A stretch of DNA of 23,494 nucleotides, from positions 769 to 24,262 of the forward strand of contig DGIZ01000264.1 of the NCBI GenBank assembly GCA_002386585.1. Direction: 5' to 3'. Within the stretch, counting starts at the first letter, position 1. Every line of letters starts with the position of its first letter. Below, one piece after another: positions 7,727-15,327 of this stretch. The stretch comes from Brevundimonas sp. UBA4609 (lineage in GTDB: Bacteria > Pseudomonadota > Alphaproteobacteria > Caulobacterales > Caulobacteraceae). Made by a program: the position numbers and the translations under genes. The notes below the pieces were generated by a model, which made no database searches, was not told the origin of the DNA, and was given only the letters and a program-made list of their open reading frames with translations.

Positions 7727-10693
7727 TTAGAAATATTTCTTGACAGAAAACCCGAATGTTCTGGGATCGAGAGTAAATACGTTAGTAGTTAACATCGAAT
7801 CGTCACTATTTGTGAAAGCGTCCACAATTGGAGCATCATCGAAGATGTTTTTTACGTAAGCTTGCAACTCCAAACCATTCTGGTGTCGAATAGACAAGGA
7901 TGCACCAAGATTATCCCATCCCTTAAGTCTGTCGTATTCTGTATTGTAGATTCTAAAATAGCTAGACGACTGCCTATAATAATCACCTCTTATTACGACA
8001 TCGAATTCACCGACGGTCATCTCGTACTGGGCGCCAATGTTTGCCGTCACGCGCGGGGCGTTAGGTAGTTCATTTCCACTCAGGTCGGCTGCAAATCCGC
8101 GCCCTCCGTTCGGCGCGTCTGTCAAAGGATTGTATTCAAATCCGAGGAACAGCCAGAACGGGAACAACCCCTCGAATTCTGGATCGAAACTTCCAAGCCT
8201 CTGAGCGCCACCACAGAGAACAGCGAGCGCGTTAACGTAGAGAGACGATGACGATCCGACCAGCGGATCACTCATGATCGCTTCCACATGCTTTTTGGGC
8301 GCGATGCAATTAGAAGGAACCTGGACCCAGGGACGGACAACCATCCAGTCCTCGTTCCCCTGTGTCCTGTTCATGACGTCAATAGAGCTTTCGCCATCAC
8401 CGATACGAGTTTTCAGGAACCCGAGGTTGGCGTCAATTCTAAATCTGTCCGTGATATAATAGACCGTCTCAAATTCCAGCCCCATGGATTCTGCATCAAA
8501 ATTCTCATTTAGAGCAATACGATCTACGATTTGAGAAACCTGATAGTCCTTATAGTCATAATAGAAGGCCGTGGCATTGAACCGAAGCCTGCCATCCATC
8601 CACTGAGTTTTGGCTGCGACCTCGAATGCATTCACATACTCAGGGTCAAACGTGTCCGGAAGAGGTTGGTATTGCACGACTGAGGGGTTGAGGTCTGCTC
8701 GCGGAGGATTAGCCCCTCCGCCCTTGTAGCCCCGCGCATAGGAAGCATAAAACATCATGCTGTCGGTCGGCTTCCAATCAAGCACCAACCGCCCCGTCAT
8801 GGCGTCCCAAGACTGCTTGATATCAGGCATGGCCGGGTATCCGCGTACAACATTGCCGCCAGATGCCGGGCCATACCCCATAAGGTCCCACGACCCCAAC
8901 AAAAGCTGGCTAGGATAGGGAGTGAAAACCTTTTTATCCTTAGTGTAACGCAGCCCCGCCGTCAGACTTAGGGTGTCGGAAAAATCTATATAGGTTTCAC
9001 CAAACAGTCCGTACGATTTTGTGTGGATTGCATTTTTACTTCTAAAATAATTATGCCCGTCCCCAGCCAAATCATTGATGGACGACTTATCTACGTAAAC
9101 ACACTCCCCTTGAGAACCATCGCTACAGTTATTTGTCACAAGATTCTGACCAAAAACACCATTGTACAGCATCTCGGCAAGCGCCGTGAACGTATTGTTA
9201 AATACAAAGTAGTCATCTTGAGATTTGAAGTCTATATAATTGACCCCAACAACAAAATTGAATGGTCCATCATTTTCAGATTGGACCCTGAATTCCTGAT
9301 AGAACTGCCTGTTGTCAGACCTGCTCAGGTCAGACGACTCCATGCGATTTGACACGCCAAGCTGAGGATCCAGGTAGAAACCATTGAGGAATGGAAGATC
9401 GTCGCCCAACGGATCGCCATTCGTATCCGTAAGACCATCCCTGCTATTGAAAATGGGATTGGATACGTATCTTGCGTAATCCTGAGATGATTCAAATTTG
9501 TCTTTTGTATATACCGTTTGCGAAAACAACGTTAAAGATTCACCTAGATCATACTCCAGGTTAAACTGAAACACGTCATTTATAGCATTGTATTTTGGAT
9601 CAAATGTAGCCGATATTTCGCGAAGATCTCTGGATTGCGTAACACCAAGATAGGGATCAAGACCCTCATCCACGATAAAACGGGTTATAAAATTGGATCC
9701 GTCGAAGTAGGTCCCCATAGCAATCTGGCTAAGCATGAATATCTGGCTCAACCCTCCACCATTTGGGGCGGAATATGCTGCATCTTCATAGAGACTTTTG
9801 GCAAGGCACCCCTGGCTTAGCCTTCCCCGCGCCACCCCGGGCGAGAAGACGAAGGAGCCGACGCTTTCAGGGCCCGGATCACGGGTACATAGCTGCTTGC
9901 CGGTCCGCGATCGCTGATCATCTTCCTCGAAATGTTCCCAGATCAGATTGGTCCGCAGGCTATTCGTCGGCTGCCATGCCGCCGACAGGCGAGTGGACCA
10001 CAGGTCCCGGTCATTCACATTACGCTCGGTAAAGGTGTTGTAGTCGAAGCCATCGCGCTTGGTGAACGCACCCGCCGCACGCACCCAGAAGGTATCGGCG
10101 ACCGGGATGTTGATCATCCCCTGCCCTCGCACGGTACCGTAGTTGCCGACTTCACCCTTCATCATGCCGGTAAAATCTGGCCCCGGCAGATTGGGGATCA
10201 TGTTGACCACGCCAGCCGTAGCATTGCGCCCAAACAGGGTGCCCTGAGGACCGCGCAGCACCTCAACGCGATTGACGTCGAAGTACTCTTGTTCAAACAG
10301 TCGGTTCCGAATTAAAGGCGCGTTATTGAAACTAACCGCCACGGCAGGATCGGACCCTGCCGAGATCGCCTTCGTGCCGATCCCCCGGATCGCAAAGTTA
10401 TACATACTGAAATTGGACTTGGAGAAGCTGACGTTGGGAACGGCCCGCATCAGTTCCGAACCGCCCTCGATCTTCATGGCGTCCAGGTTCTCGGCTGAGA
10501 GCGCTGTAACGGCGATCGGCACATCCTGAATGGATTCCTCACGCTTCTGAGCGGTGACGATGATGTCGCCGACCGACGTTGCGTCCTGGGAAGGCGCTGC
10601 ATCCTGAGCCAGCACAGGGCCAGCCGCGACAACCAAAGCGAAAGCCGACGCGGTGACAGCCAGACGCGCGCGATTACAGGCCGCTGAAGCCAT
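7727..10693 (-). CDS. TonB-dependent outer-membrane receptor
   Basis: This 988-residue receptor has a signal peptide (cleavage near Ala29), a TonB-box-like segment Asp-Ile-Ile-Val-Thr-Ala-Gln-Lys-Arg (43-51), a plug domain with the motif Arg-Val-Glu-Val-Leu-Arg-Gly-Pro-Gln-Gly (142-151) followed by Thr-Leu-Phe-Gly-Arg-Asn, and a long 22-strand-type beta-barrel ending Lys-Lys-Tyr-Phe. The start at 10693 follows GGGAGG by six bases; an upstream in-frame GTG is unlikely. It is longer than typical siderophore receptors, with cysteine-containing insertions that probably lie in extracellular loops. It belongs to the large receptor class common in Caulobacterales and sphingomonads. The ligand is unknown; the neighbouring lipid genes and shared operator make a hydrophobic substrate more plausible than iron. 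Codons for residues beyond about 305 are distinctly AT-richer than those for the plug. Confidence 0.93.
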   Translation of the reverse strand: MASAACNRARLAVTASAFALVVAAGPVLAQDAAPSQDATSVGDIIVTAQKREESIQDVPIAVTALSAENLDAMKIEGGSELMRAVPNVSFSKSNFSMYNFAIRGIGTKAISAGSDPAVAVSFNNAPLIRNRLFEQEYFDVNRVEVLRGPQGTLFGRNATAGVVNMIPNLPGPDFTGMMKGEVGNYGTVRGQGMINIPVADTFWVRAAGAFTKRDGFDYNTFTERNVNDRDLWSTRLSAAWQPTNSLRTNLIWEHFEEDDQRSRTGKQLCTRDPGPESVGSFVFSPGVARGRLSQGCLAKSLYEDAAYSAPNGGGLSQIFMLSQIAMGTYFDGSNFITRFIVDEGLDPYLGVTQSRDLREISATFDPKYNAINDVFQFNLEYDLGESLTLFSQTVYTKDKFESSQDYARYVSNPIFNSRDGLTDTNGDPLGDDLPFLNGFYLDPQLGVSNRMESSDLSRSDNRQFYQEFRVQSENDGPFNFVVGVNYIDFKSQDDYFVFNNTFTALAEMLYNGVFGQNLVTNNCSDGSQGECVYVDKSSINDLAGDGHNYFRSKNAIHTKSYGLFGETYIDFSDTLSLTAGLRYTKDKKVFTPYPSQLLLGSWDLMGYGPASGGNVVRGYPAMPDIKQSWDAMTGRLVLDWKPTDSMMFYASYARGYKGGGANPPRADLNPSVVQYQPLPDTFDPEYVNAFEVAAKTQWMDGRLRFNATAFYYDYKDYQVSQIVDRIALNENFDAESMGLEFETVYYITDRFRIDANLGFLKTRIGDGESSIDVMNRTQGNEDWMVVRPWVQVPSNCIAPKKHVEAIMSDPLVGSSSSLYVNALAVLCGGAQRLGSFDPEFEGLFPFWLFLGFEYNPLTDAPNGGRGFAADLSGNELPNAPRVTANIGAQYEMTVGEFDVVIRGDYYRQSSSYFRIYNTEYDRLKGWDNLGASLSIRHQNGLELQAYVKNIFDDAPIVDAFTNSDDSMLTTNVFTLDPRTFGFSVKKYF

Positions 10694-10820
10694 GAAAACC
10701 CTCCCCTGCACGGCCCTGCTCCCCAGCTGGACCGAATGCTTCCTCCCGCCTTTGTGTTGAGCTGACGACGAGGCGGATGGCGCCGAAAGCTGACGCTATC
10801 GATCCACCTATTCATACCCA

Positions 10821-10826
10821 TGTCAA
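10821..10826 (-). promoter_or_regulatory. Putative -35 element (TTGACA) for the TonB receptor
   Basis: The minus strand reads TTGACA, a perfect sigma-70 -35 hexamer, four bases downstream of the shared box. No strong -10 is visible 16-18 bases on, so the assignment is tentative. The same heptamer TTGACAT occurs at 22107-22113 in front of the COQ4-like operon. Confidence 0.35.
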
Positions 10827-10830
10827 CAGC

Positions 10831-10847
10831 TTACTTACATGGATGTC
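10831..10847. promoter_or_regulatory. Shared operator-like box, copy 1
   Basis: TTACTTACATGGATGTC matches copy 2 (22080-22096) at 16 of 17 positions. The core is the inverted repeat ACAT-GG-ATGT (10837-10846), a plausible site for a homodimeric regulator. It lies between the TonB receptor and FAD-dehydrogenase genes. The obvious candidate binder is the TetR protein encoded next to copy 2. Confidence 0.6.
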
Positions 10848-11014
10848 TTGTGACCTTACGGAAGCTTTTCATCTTCTCCCGCAGCGCACTCATTGTTCTC
10901 TCCCTCCACGTCCGCTCCATGTCCCGGATTTGTTTGGACGAATGCGAACGCCGCACTTGTATTTACATAATTGTTAGTGAAATCATGCTGCATTCGCTTT
11001 TTTGGGAGGACATG

Positions 11015-12691
11015 ATGGACGGGGACGTCATTGTCGTTGGAGGCGGGCTCGCAGGCCTGGTTGCGGCGCACGAACTGACAAGGGCAGGCCGTCGCGTTCT
11101 GCTGGTGGATCAGGAAAACGCGAGCAATCTTGGCGGCCAGGCGTTCTGGTCGTTCGGGGGCCTGTTCCTGGTGAACTCGCCCGAGCAACGACGCCTGGGC
11201 GTCCACGACAGTTTCGACCTTGCCTGGCGGGATTGGCGGGGCAGCGCGGGCTGGGATCGCCTGAACGGCCCCTTGGCCGAAGACGAATGGGCGATGCGCT
11301 GGGGCCGCGCCTATGTTGAGTTCGCCGCCGGTGAAAAACGCGACTGGTTGCGTCAGCATGACATCAAGCTGACGCCCATGGTGGGCTGGGCGGAGAGAGG
11401 CGCCGGCAAGGCGTTCGGCCACGGCAATTCGGTTCCTCGCTTTCATGTCGCCTGGGGCACGGGAACAGGCGTGTCGGAGCCGTTTGCGCACCGAGCAAGA
11501 GAAGCAGCGAGAACCGGGCGGCTGACCTTTCACCACCGGCATAGAGTCGATCAGATTCTGGTCGAAGGCGGGCGGGTAACCGGCGTTGCAGGCGCCGTGC
11601 TGGCGCCCGACGACGCGACGCGAGGCGCCCCCTCCAATCGCGAGGTCATCGGCGACTTCACCCTGAAGGCCGACGCAGTGATCCTGGCGACCGGCGGCAT
11701 CGGCGGCAACCATGAGATGGTCCGCCGCTACTGGCCCGAACGACTGGGCGCGCCGCCGAAGACCATGATCACCGGCGTGCCCGCCCATGTAGACGGACGA
11801 ATGCTGGACATCGCCGCCGGGGCCGGCGCGCGCCTCGTGAACCGGGACCGCATGTGGCACTATGTGGAGGGCGTGCAGAATTGGGCTCCGATCTGGCCCG
11901 ACCATGCGATCCGCATCCTGCCGGGACCGTCGCCGCTGTGGTTCGACGCCCTGGGGCGGCGCCTGCCCTTCCCGGCCCTACCCGGCTACGACACCATCGC
12001 CACGCTGAAACATCTGCGCACGACGCCCGACCTGATCGAGCACGACCACTCCTGGTTCATCGTCACCGAGACCATGCTGGCCAAGGAGTTCGCCCTGTCG
12101 GGCTCGGAGCAGAACCAGGACATCACCAACCGCAACCTTCTGGGCGTCTTGCGTTCGCGCCTGGGCAAGGCCGCGCCTCGAGAAGTCGCCGCCTTCCGCG
12201 ACAAGGGCGCCGACTTCGTGGTCGCCGACAACTTGGAGACCCTGGTCGGCAGGATGAACGGCCTGACCGACCGACCGCTGCTGGACGCCGCCCTGATCCG
12301 CGCCCAGATCGAGGACCGCGACGCCCAGATGGCCAATCCCTACGCCAAGGATGCGCAAGTTCAGGGCATTCACAACAGCCGGCGCTATCGCGGCGACCGC
12401 TGGGCGCGCACCTCGACGCCGCACAGGGTGCTGGACCCGACGGCCGGGCCGCTGATCGGGGTCAAGCTGCACATCCTGACGCGCAAGTCTCTGGGCGGAC
12501 TGCAGACGGATCTCTCCAGCCGCGTGCTGACGCCGGACGGAACGCCGCTGGAAGGACTCTACGCCGCAGGCGAAGCTGCGGGCTTCGGCGGCGGCGGATT
12601 GCATGGTTACAATGCGCTGGAGGGCACCTTCCTGGGCGGCTGCATCTTCTCGGGACGGGCGGCGGGGCGCGCGCTGGCGGGCCAGGCCTAA
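11015..12691 (+). CDS. FAD-binding dehydrogenase, KstD/fumarate-reductase-like flavoprotein family
   Basis: This flavoprotein of about 558 residues has an N-terminal Rossmann dinucleotide-binding motif (Val-Ile-Val-Val-Gly-Gly-Gly-Leu-Ala-Gly, residues 5-14), an acidic residue ending the second strand (Leu-Leu-Val-Asp), and the FAD-closing C-terminal segment Gly-Leu-Tyr-Ala-Ala-Gly-Glu-Ala-Ala-Gly with a Gly-rich stretch. It matches the FAD-binding-2 family, in the subgroup annotated as FAD-binding dehydrogenase, related to 3-ketosteroid delta-1 dehydrogenases. ATG 11015 is chosen because GGGAGG (11004-11009) lies 5 bases upstream; ATG 11012 is too close and the open frame from 10820 has no support. 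It probably desaturates a cyclic or acyl ketone-like substrate; the actual substrate is unknown. It is followed 45 bases later by the transporter gene. Confidence 0.82.
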   Translation: MDGDVIVVGGGLAGLVAAHELTRAGRRVLLVDQENASNLGGQAFWSFGGLFLVNSPEQRRLGVHDSFDLAWRDWRGSAGWDRLNGPLAEDEWAMRWGRAYVEFAAGEKRDWLRQHDIKLTPMVGWAERGAGKAFGHGNSVPRFHVAWGTGTGVSEPFAHRAREAARTGRLTFHHRHRVDQILVEGGRVTGVAGAVLAPDDATRGAPSNREVIGDFTLKADAVILATGGIGGNHEMVRRYWPERLGAPPKTMITGVPAHVDGRMLDIAAGAGARLVNRDRMWHYVEGVQNWAPIWPDHAIRILPGPSPLWFDALGRRLPFPALPGYDTIATLKHLRTTPDLIEHDHSWFIVTETMLAKEFALSGSEQNQDITNRNLLGVLRSRLGKAAPREVAAFRDKGADFVVADNLETLVGRMNGLTDRPLLDAALIRAQIEDRDAQMANPYAKDAQVQGIHNSRRYRGDRWARTSTPHRVLDPTAGPLIGVKLHILTRKSLGGLQTDLSSRVLTPDGTPLEGLYAAGEAAGFGGGGLHGYNALEGTFLGGCIFSGRAAGRALAGQA

Positions 12692-12736
12692 GAGGAACAA
12701 TCGCGCCGCCATCCGGCGCACGGGGAGAAACGACGC

Positions 12737-13600
12737 ATGGATTCCGCAATGGCCACCATCGGCCTGCCCGTCGCGCTGGGCATCATCATGTTCGGCCTGG
12801 GCCTCGGACTGACGCCCGCAGACTTCGCCCGCGTGGCCCAGCGGCCCAAGGCGGCCGGCGTGGCCCTGGCCTGCCAGTTGCTGTTGCTTCCGGCCATTTG
12901 CTTCGGGCTGGTGCTGCTGTTCCGCCTGCCGCCCGTTCTGGCGGTCGGCATGATGCTGCTGGCCGCCTCCCCCGGCGGGACGACCGCCAATCTCTACAGC
13001 CACTTATTCCGGGGTGATGTGGCGCTGAACATCAGCCTGACGGCGATCAACTCGGTCATCGCCGTCGTGACCTTGCCGGTCGTGGTCAATCTGGCGATCG
13101 CCTTCTTTCAGCCGGGCGACCTGCATGTCGGCCTGCAGTTCAGGAAGACGATCGAGGTCTTCATGATCGTGCTGGCTCCGGTGGCGCTGGGGATGCTGGT
13201 GCGCGGATGGCGGCCCGCCTTCGCGGCCGCCATGGACAAGCCGGTGCGCATCGCCTCCATTCTGATCCTCGTGCTGGTGATCCTCGGCGCCGCCGCCTCC
13301 AGCTTCCACGTCCTGATGAGCCAGATCGGCGGACTTGCCGGCGTGACCGTGGCCTTCTGCCTGCTCAGCCTGGGCGTCGGCTACGGCGTGCCGCGCCTGC
13401 TCAGGATCGAGCGCCCGCAGGCCGTCGCCAGCGCCTTTGAGGTCGGGCTGCACAACGCCACCCTGGCCATCGTCATCGCTCAGTCGGTGTTGAACAGCCC
13501 CGAGATGACCCTGCCCGGCGCCGTCTATGGCGTGCTGATGTTCCCGCTGGCGGCGGGCTTCGGCTTCCTGATCACGCGCAGAAAGCTCGGCCGGGCCTAG
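12737..13600 (+). CDS. BASS-family transporter (bile acid:sodium symporter superfamily)
   Basis: The 287-residue polytopic membrane protein is almost entirely hydrophobic helices. It carries BASS-family marks: Pro-Gly-Gly-Thr-Thr-Ala-Asn (79-85) followed by Arg-Gly-Asp-Val-Ala-Leu, and Phe-Glu-Val-Gly-Leu-His-Asn (234-240) followed by Ala-Thr-Leu-Ala, the equivalent of the family's Glu-x-Gly-x-Gln-Asn motif with His in place of Gln. Such proteins cotransport organic anions, including bile acids and keto acids, with sodium across the inner membrane. GGGGAG (12722-12727) precedes the ATG by 9 bases. It lies in one unit with the FAD-dehydrogenase. Its stop is inside CTAG (13597-13600), shared with the stop of the opposing ligase gene. 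Confidence 0.85.
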   Translation: MDSAMATIGLPVALGIIMFGLGLGLTPADFARVAQRPKAAGVALACQLLLLPAICFGLVLLFRLPPVLAVGMMLLAASPGGTTANLYSHLFRGDVALNISLTAINSVIAVVTLPVVVNLAIAFFQPGDLHVGLQFRKTIEVFMIVLAPVALGMLVRGWRPAFAAAMDKPVRIASILILVLVILGAAASSFHVLMSQIGGLAGVTVAFCLLSLGVGYGVPRLLRIERPQAVASAFEVGLHNATLAIVIAQSVLNSPEMTLPGAVYGVLMFPLAAGFGFLITRRKLGRA

Positions 13601-15327
13601 TCACGCAGGTCGCGGCGCAGCACCTTGCCCACATTGGTCTTGGGCAGGGGTTCGTCGCGGAAGACGATGATACGCGGCACCTTGTAGGCGGTCAGCCGCT
13701 CACGGCAATGGGCGACGATCATCGCCTCTGTCAGCTCGGACGAGCGCGGCACGATGACCACCTTGATCCGCTCGCCCTGCACCGGGTCGGGGACGCCGAC
13801 AGCCGCCACCTCGTCCACCAGGGGGTGGGCCGCCACCACATCCTCGATCTCGTTCGGATAGACGTTGAAGCCGGACACCAGGATCATGTCCTTGATCCGG
13901 TCGACCAGCCTCACCCGACCGTCCGCCTGCATGACGCCCACGTCGCCCGTCGCCAGCCAGCCGTCGGACGACAGGACCTTGGCCGTTTCCTCCGGTCGGT
14001 TCCAATAGCCGCGCATGACCTGAGGGCCGCGCACGCACAGTTCGCCTGGTTCGTCGATCCCGCACCAGCTTCCGTCATCGCGCCGCATCCGCACCTCGGT
14101 CGAGGGCACCGGCAGTCCGACTGTACCGTCGAAGCCCATCGTCTCGGGCCGCTCGATATCCACATAGCCGATGCAGACCACCGGCGAGGTTTCGGTCAGA
14201 CCATAGCCTTCGATCAGCGGCGCGCCGGTCAGGGTCTGCCAGGCCTCGGCCACCGACGCCTGGGTCGCCATGCCCCCGGCCACGGTCAGGCGCAGATCGG
14301 TGAAGTCGCGATCGCGGAAGGCCTCATTCTTCAGCAGGCCGGCGAACAGGGTGTTCAGGCCGGTGAAGGCCGCGAACCGCTCTTTTCTCAGCACCCACTC
14401 CACCCGCTTCGCGTCGCGCGGATTGGCGATCAGGATGTTGCGCCCCCCCACGCCCACGAACATCAGCAGGTTCGCCGTCAGGGAGAAGATATGGTAGAGC
14501 GGCAGCATGGTGACGTTGCCGACCACCTGATCCTGCGGGATCTGGGCCATGATCCAGGCGCGCCCCTGCAGCACATTGGCGATGATGTTCCGATGGGTCA
14601 GCATGGCCCCCTTGGCCACGCCGGAGGTGCCGCCTGTATACTGCAGGAAGGCGAGGTCTTCCGCCTTCGTCTCGACCGGCTTCAGCGACAGTCGCCGCGC
14701 CCGACGCATCACGGCGGGCCAGCGTTCAGCCTGAGGGATGCGCCACTTCGGCACCAGCTTTTCGACATGGCGCAGCAGAGCGGTGATCGCCGTCCCCTTC
14801 ACCGGCCCCATCATGTCGCCCATGGCGGTGACGACGATATGGCGGACATCCGTGCCTTCGATCGCCTGTTCCAGGGCAGCGGCAAACATCTCCATCACGA
14901 CAATGGCGACCGCGCCGCTGTCCTTGAGCTGATGCTGCAGCTCGCGCGGCGTGTAGAGCGGGTTGACGTTGACCCCCACCGCCCCGGCGAACAGCACGCC
15001 GAACAGCGCCACCGGATACTGCAGGCAGTTCGGCATCATCAGCGCCACGCGATCACCCGGCCGCACGCCCTGGGCCTGCAGCCAGGCGGCGAACGCCCGC
15101 GCTTCCGACAGCGCCCGACCATAGGTCACGCCCGAGCCCATACTGACGAATCCCACGCGTTCCGCATACTTGCGGGCGTCCGCCGCAAACAGGTCGCCGA
15201 CCGAAGCCCATTGCACCAATTCGTCGTCGATCGTCGCCGGCACGTCGGAACGATAGGCGCGTGTCCAGAAGCGCTCGGCCCACAGGTGATCGGCCTCGGT
15301 CTTCGTCACATCCAGCGTCGCGCTCAT
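13597..15327 (-). CDS. FadD-like long-chain acyl-CoA ligase
   Basis: This 576-residue AMP-forming ligase activates a carboxylic acid to its CoA thioester. It shows the P-loop Tyr-Thr-Gly-Gly-Thr-Ser-Gly-Val-Ala-Lys-Gly (230-240), Gly-Tyr-Gly-Leu-Thr-Glu-Thr-Ser-Pro (374-382), the Thr-Gly-Asp and Asp-Arg-Ile-Lys-Asp hinge motifs, and the C-terminal catalytic lysine (Lys568 in Asn-Val-Gly-Lys). Length fits E. coli FadD. The ATG at 15327 overlaps the thiolase stop (ATGA, 15324-15327). The frame stays open to 15777, but that extension is Gly/Arg-rich out-of-frame thiolase sequence and is rejected. It is the last gene of the beta-oxidation operon and would feed it with acyl-CoA. Chain length and ring preference cannot be predicted. 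Confidence 0.9.
   Translation of the reverse strand: MSATLDVTKTEADHLWAERFWTRAYRSDVPATIDDELVQWASVGDLFAADARKYAERVGFVSMGSGVTYGRALSEARAFAAWLQAQGVRPGDRVALMMPNCLQYPVALFGVLFAGAVGVNVNPLYTPRELQHQLKDSGAVAIVVMEMFAAALEQAIEGTDVRHIVVTAMGDMMGPVKGTAITALLRHVEKLVPKWRIPQAERWPAVMRRARRLSLKPVETKAEDLAFLQYTGGTSGVAKGAMLTHRNIIANVLQGRAWIMAQIPQDQVVGNVTMLPLYHIFSLTANLLMFVGVGGRNILIANPRDAKRVEWVLRKERFAAFTGLNTLFAGLLKNEAFRDRDFTDLRLTVAGGMATQASVAEAWQTLTGAPLIEGYGLTETSPVVCIGYVDIERPETMGFDGTVGLPVPSTEVRMRRDDGSWCGIDEPGELCVRGPQVMRGYWNRPEETAKVLSSDGWLATGDVGVMQADGRVRLVDRIKDMILVSGFNVYPNEIEDVVAAHPLVDEVAAVGVPDPVQGERIKVVIVPRSSELTEAMIVAHCRERLTAYKVPRIIVFRDEPLPKTNVGKVLRRDLRD

Larger units (their letters stand above)
10694..11014. promoter_or_regulatory. 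Divergent intergenic region, TonB receptor / FAD-dehydrogenase
   Basis: This 321-base region between divergent genes holds no convincing gene. It carries the shared box at 10831-10847, a TTGACA -35-like element toward the receptor at 10821-10826, and TTGGAC (10934-10939) with TGTATT 18 bases later, a possible promoter toward the dehydrogenase. Shine-Dalgarno sequences lie at both ends. An open frame from 10820 in phase with the dehydrogenase lacks coding character. Confidence 0.6.

Noticed and set aside
6780..9780. Insertion sequence or integrative element explaining the AT-rich segment
   Set aside because: No transposase, integrase, terminal inverted repeats or target-site duplication are visible; the edges lie inside intact genes, which favours homologous replacement.
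10820..11014. In-frame N-terminal extension of the FAD-dehydrogenase starting at 10820
   Set aside because: It would place 65 unrelated residues before the FAD motif, overlaps the operator-like box, and has no ribosome-binding site, while a strong GGGAGG precedes 11015.
11854..13017. Open frame overlapping the FAD-dehydrogenase and transporter genes on the same strand
   Set aside because: Pro/Arg/Gly-rich out-of-frame translation of two well-supported genes.
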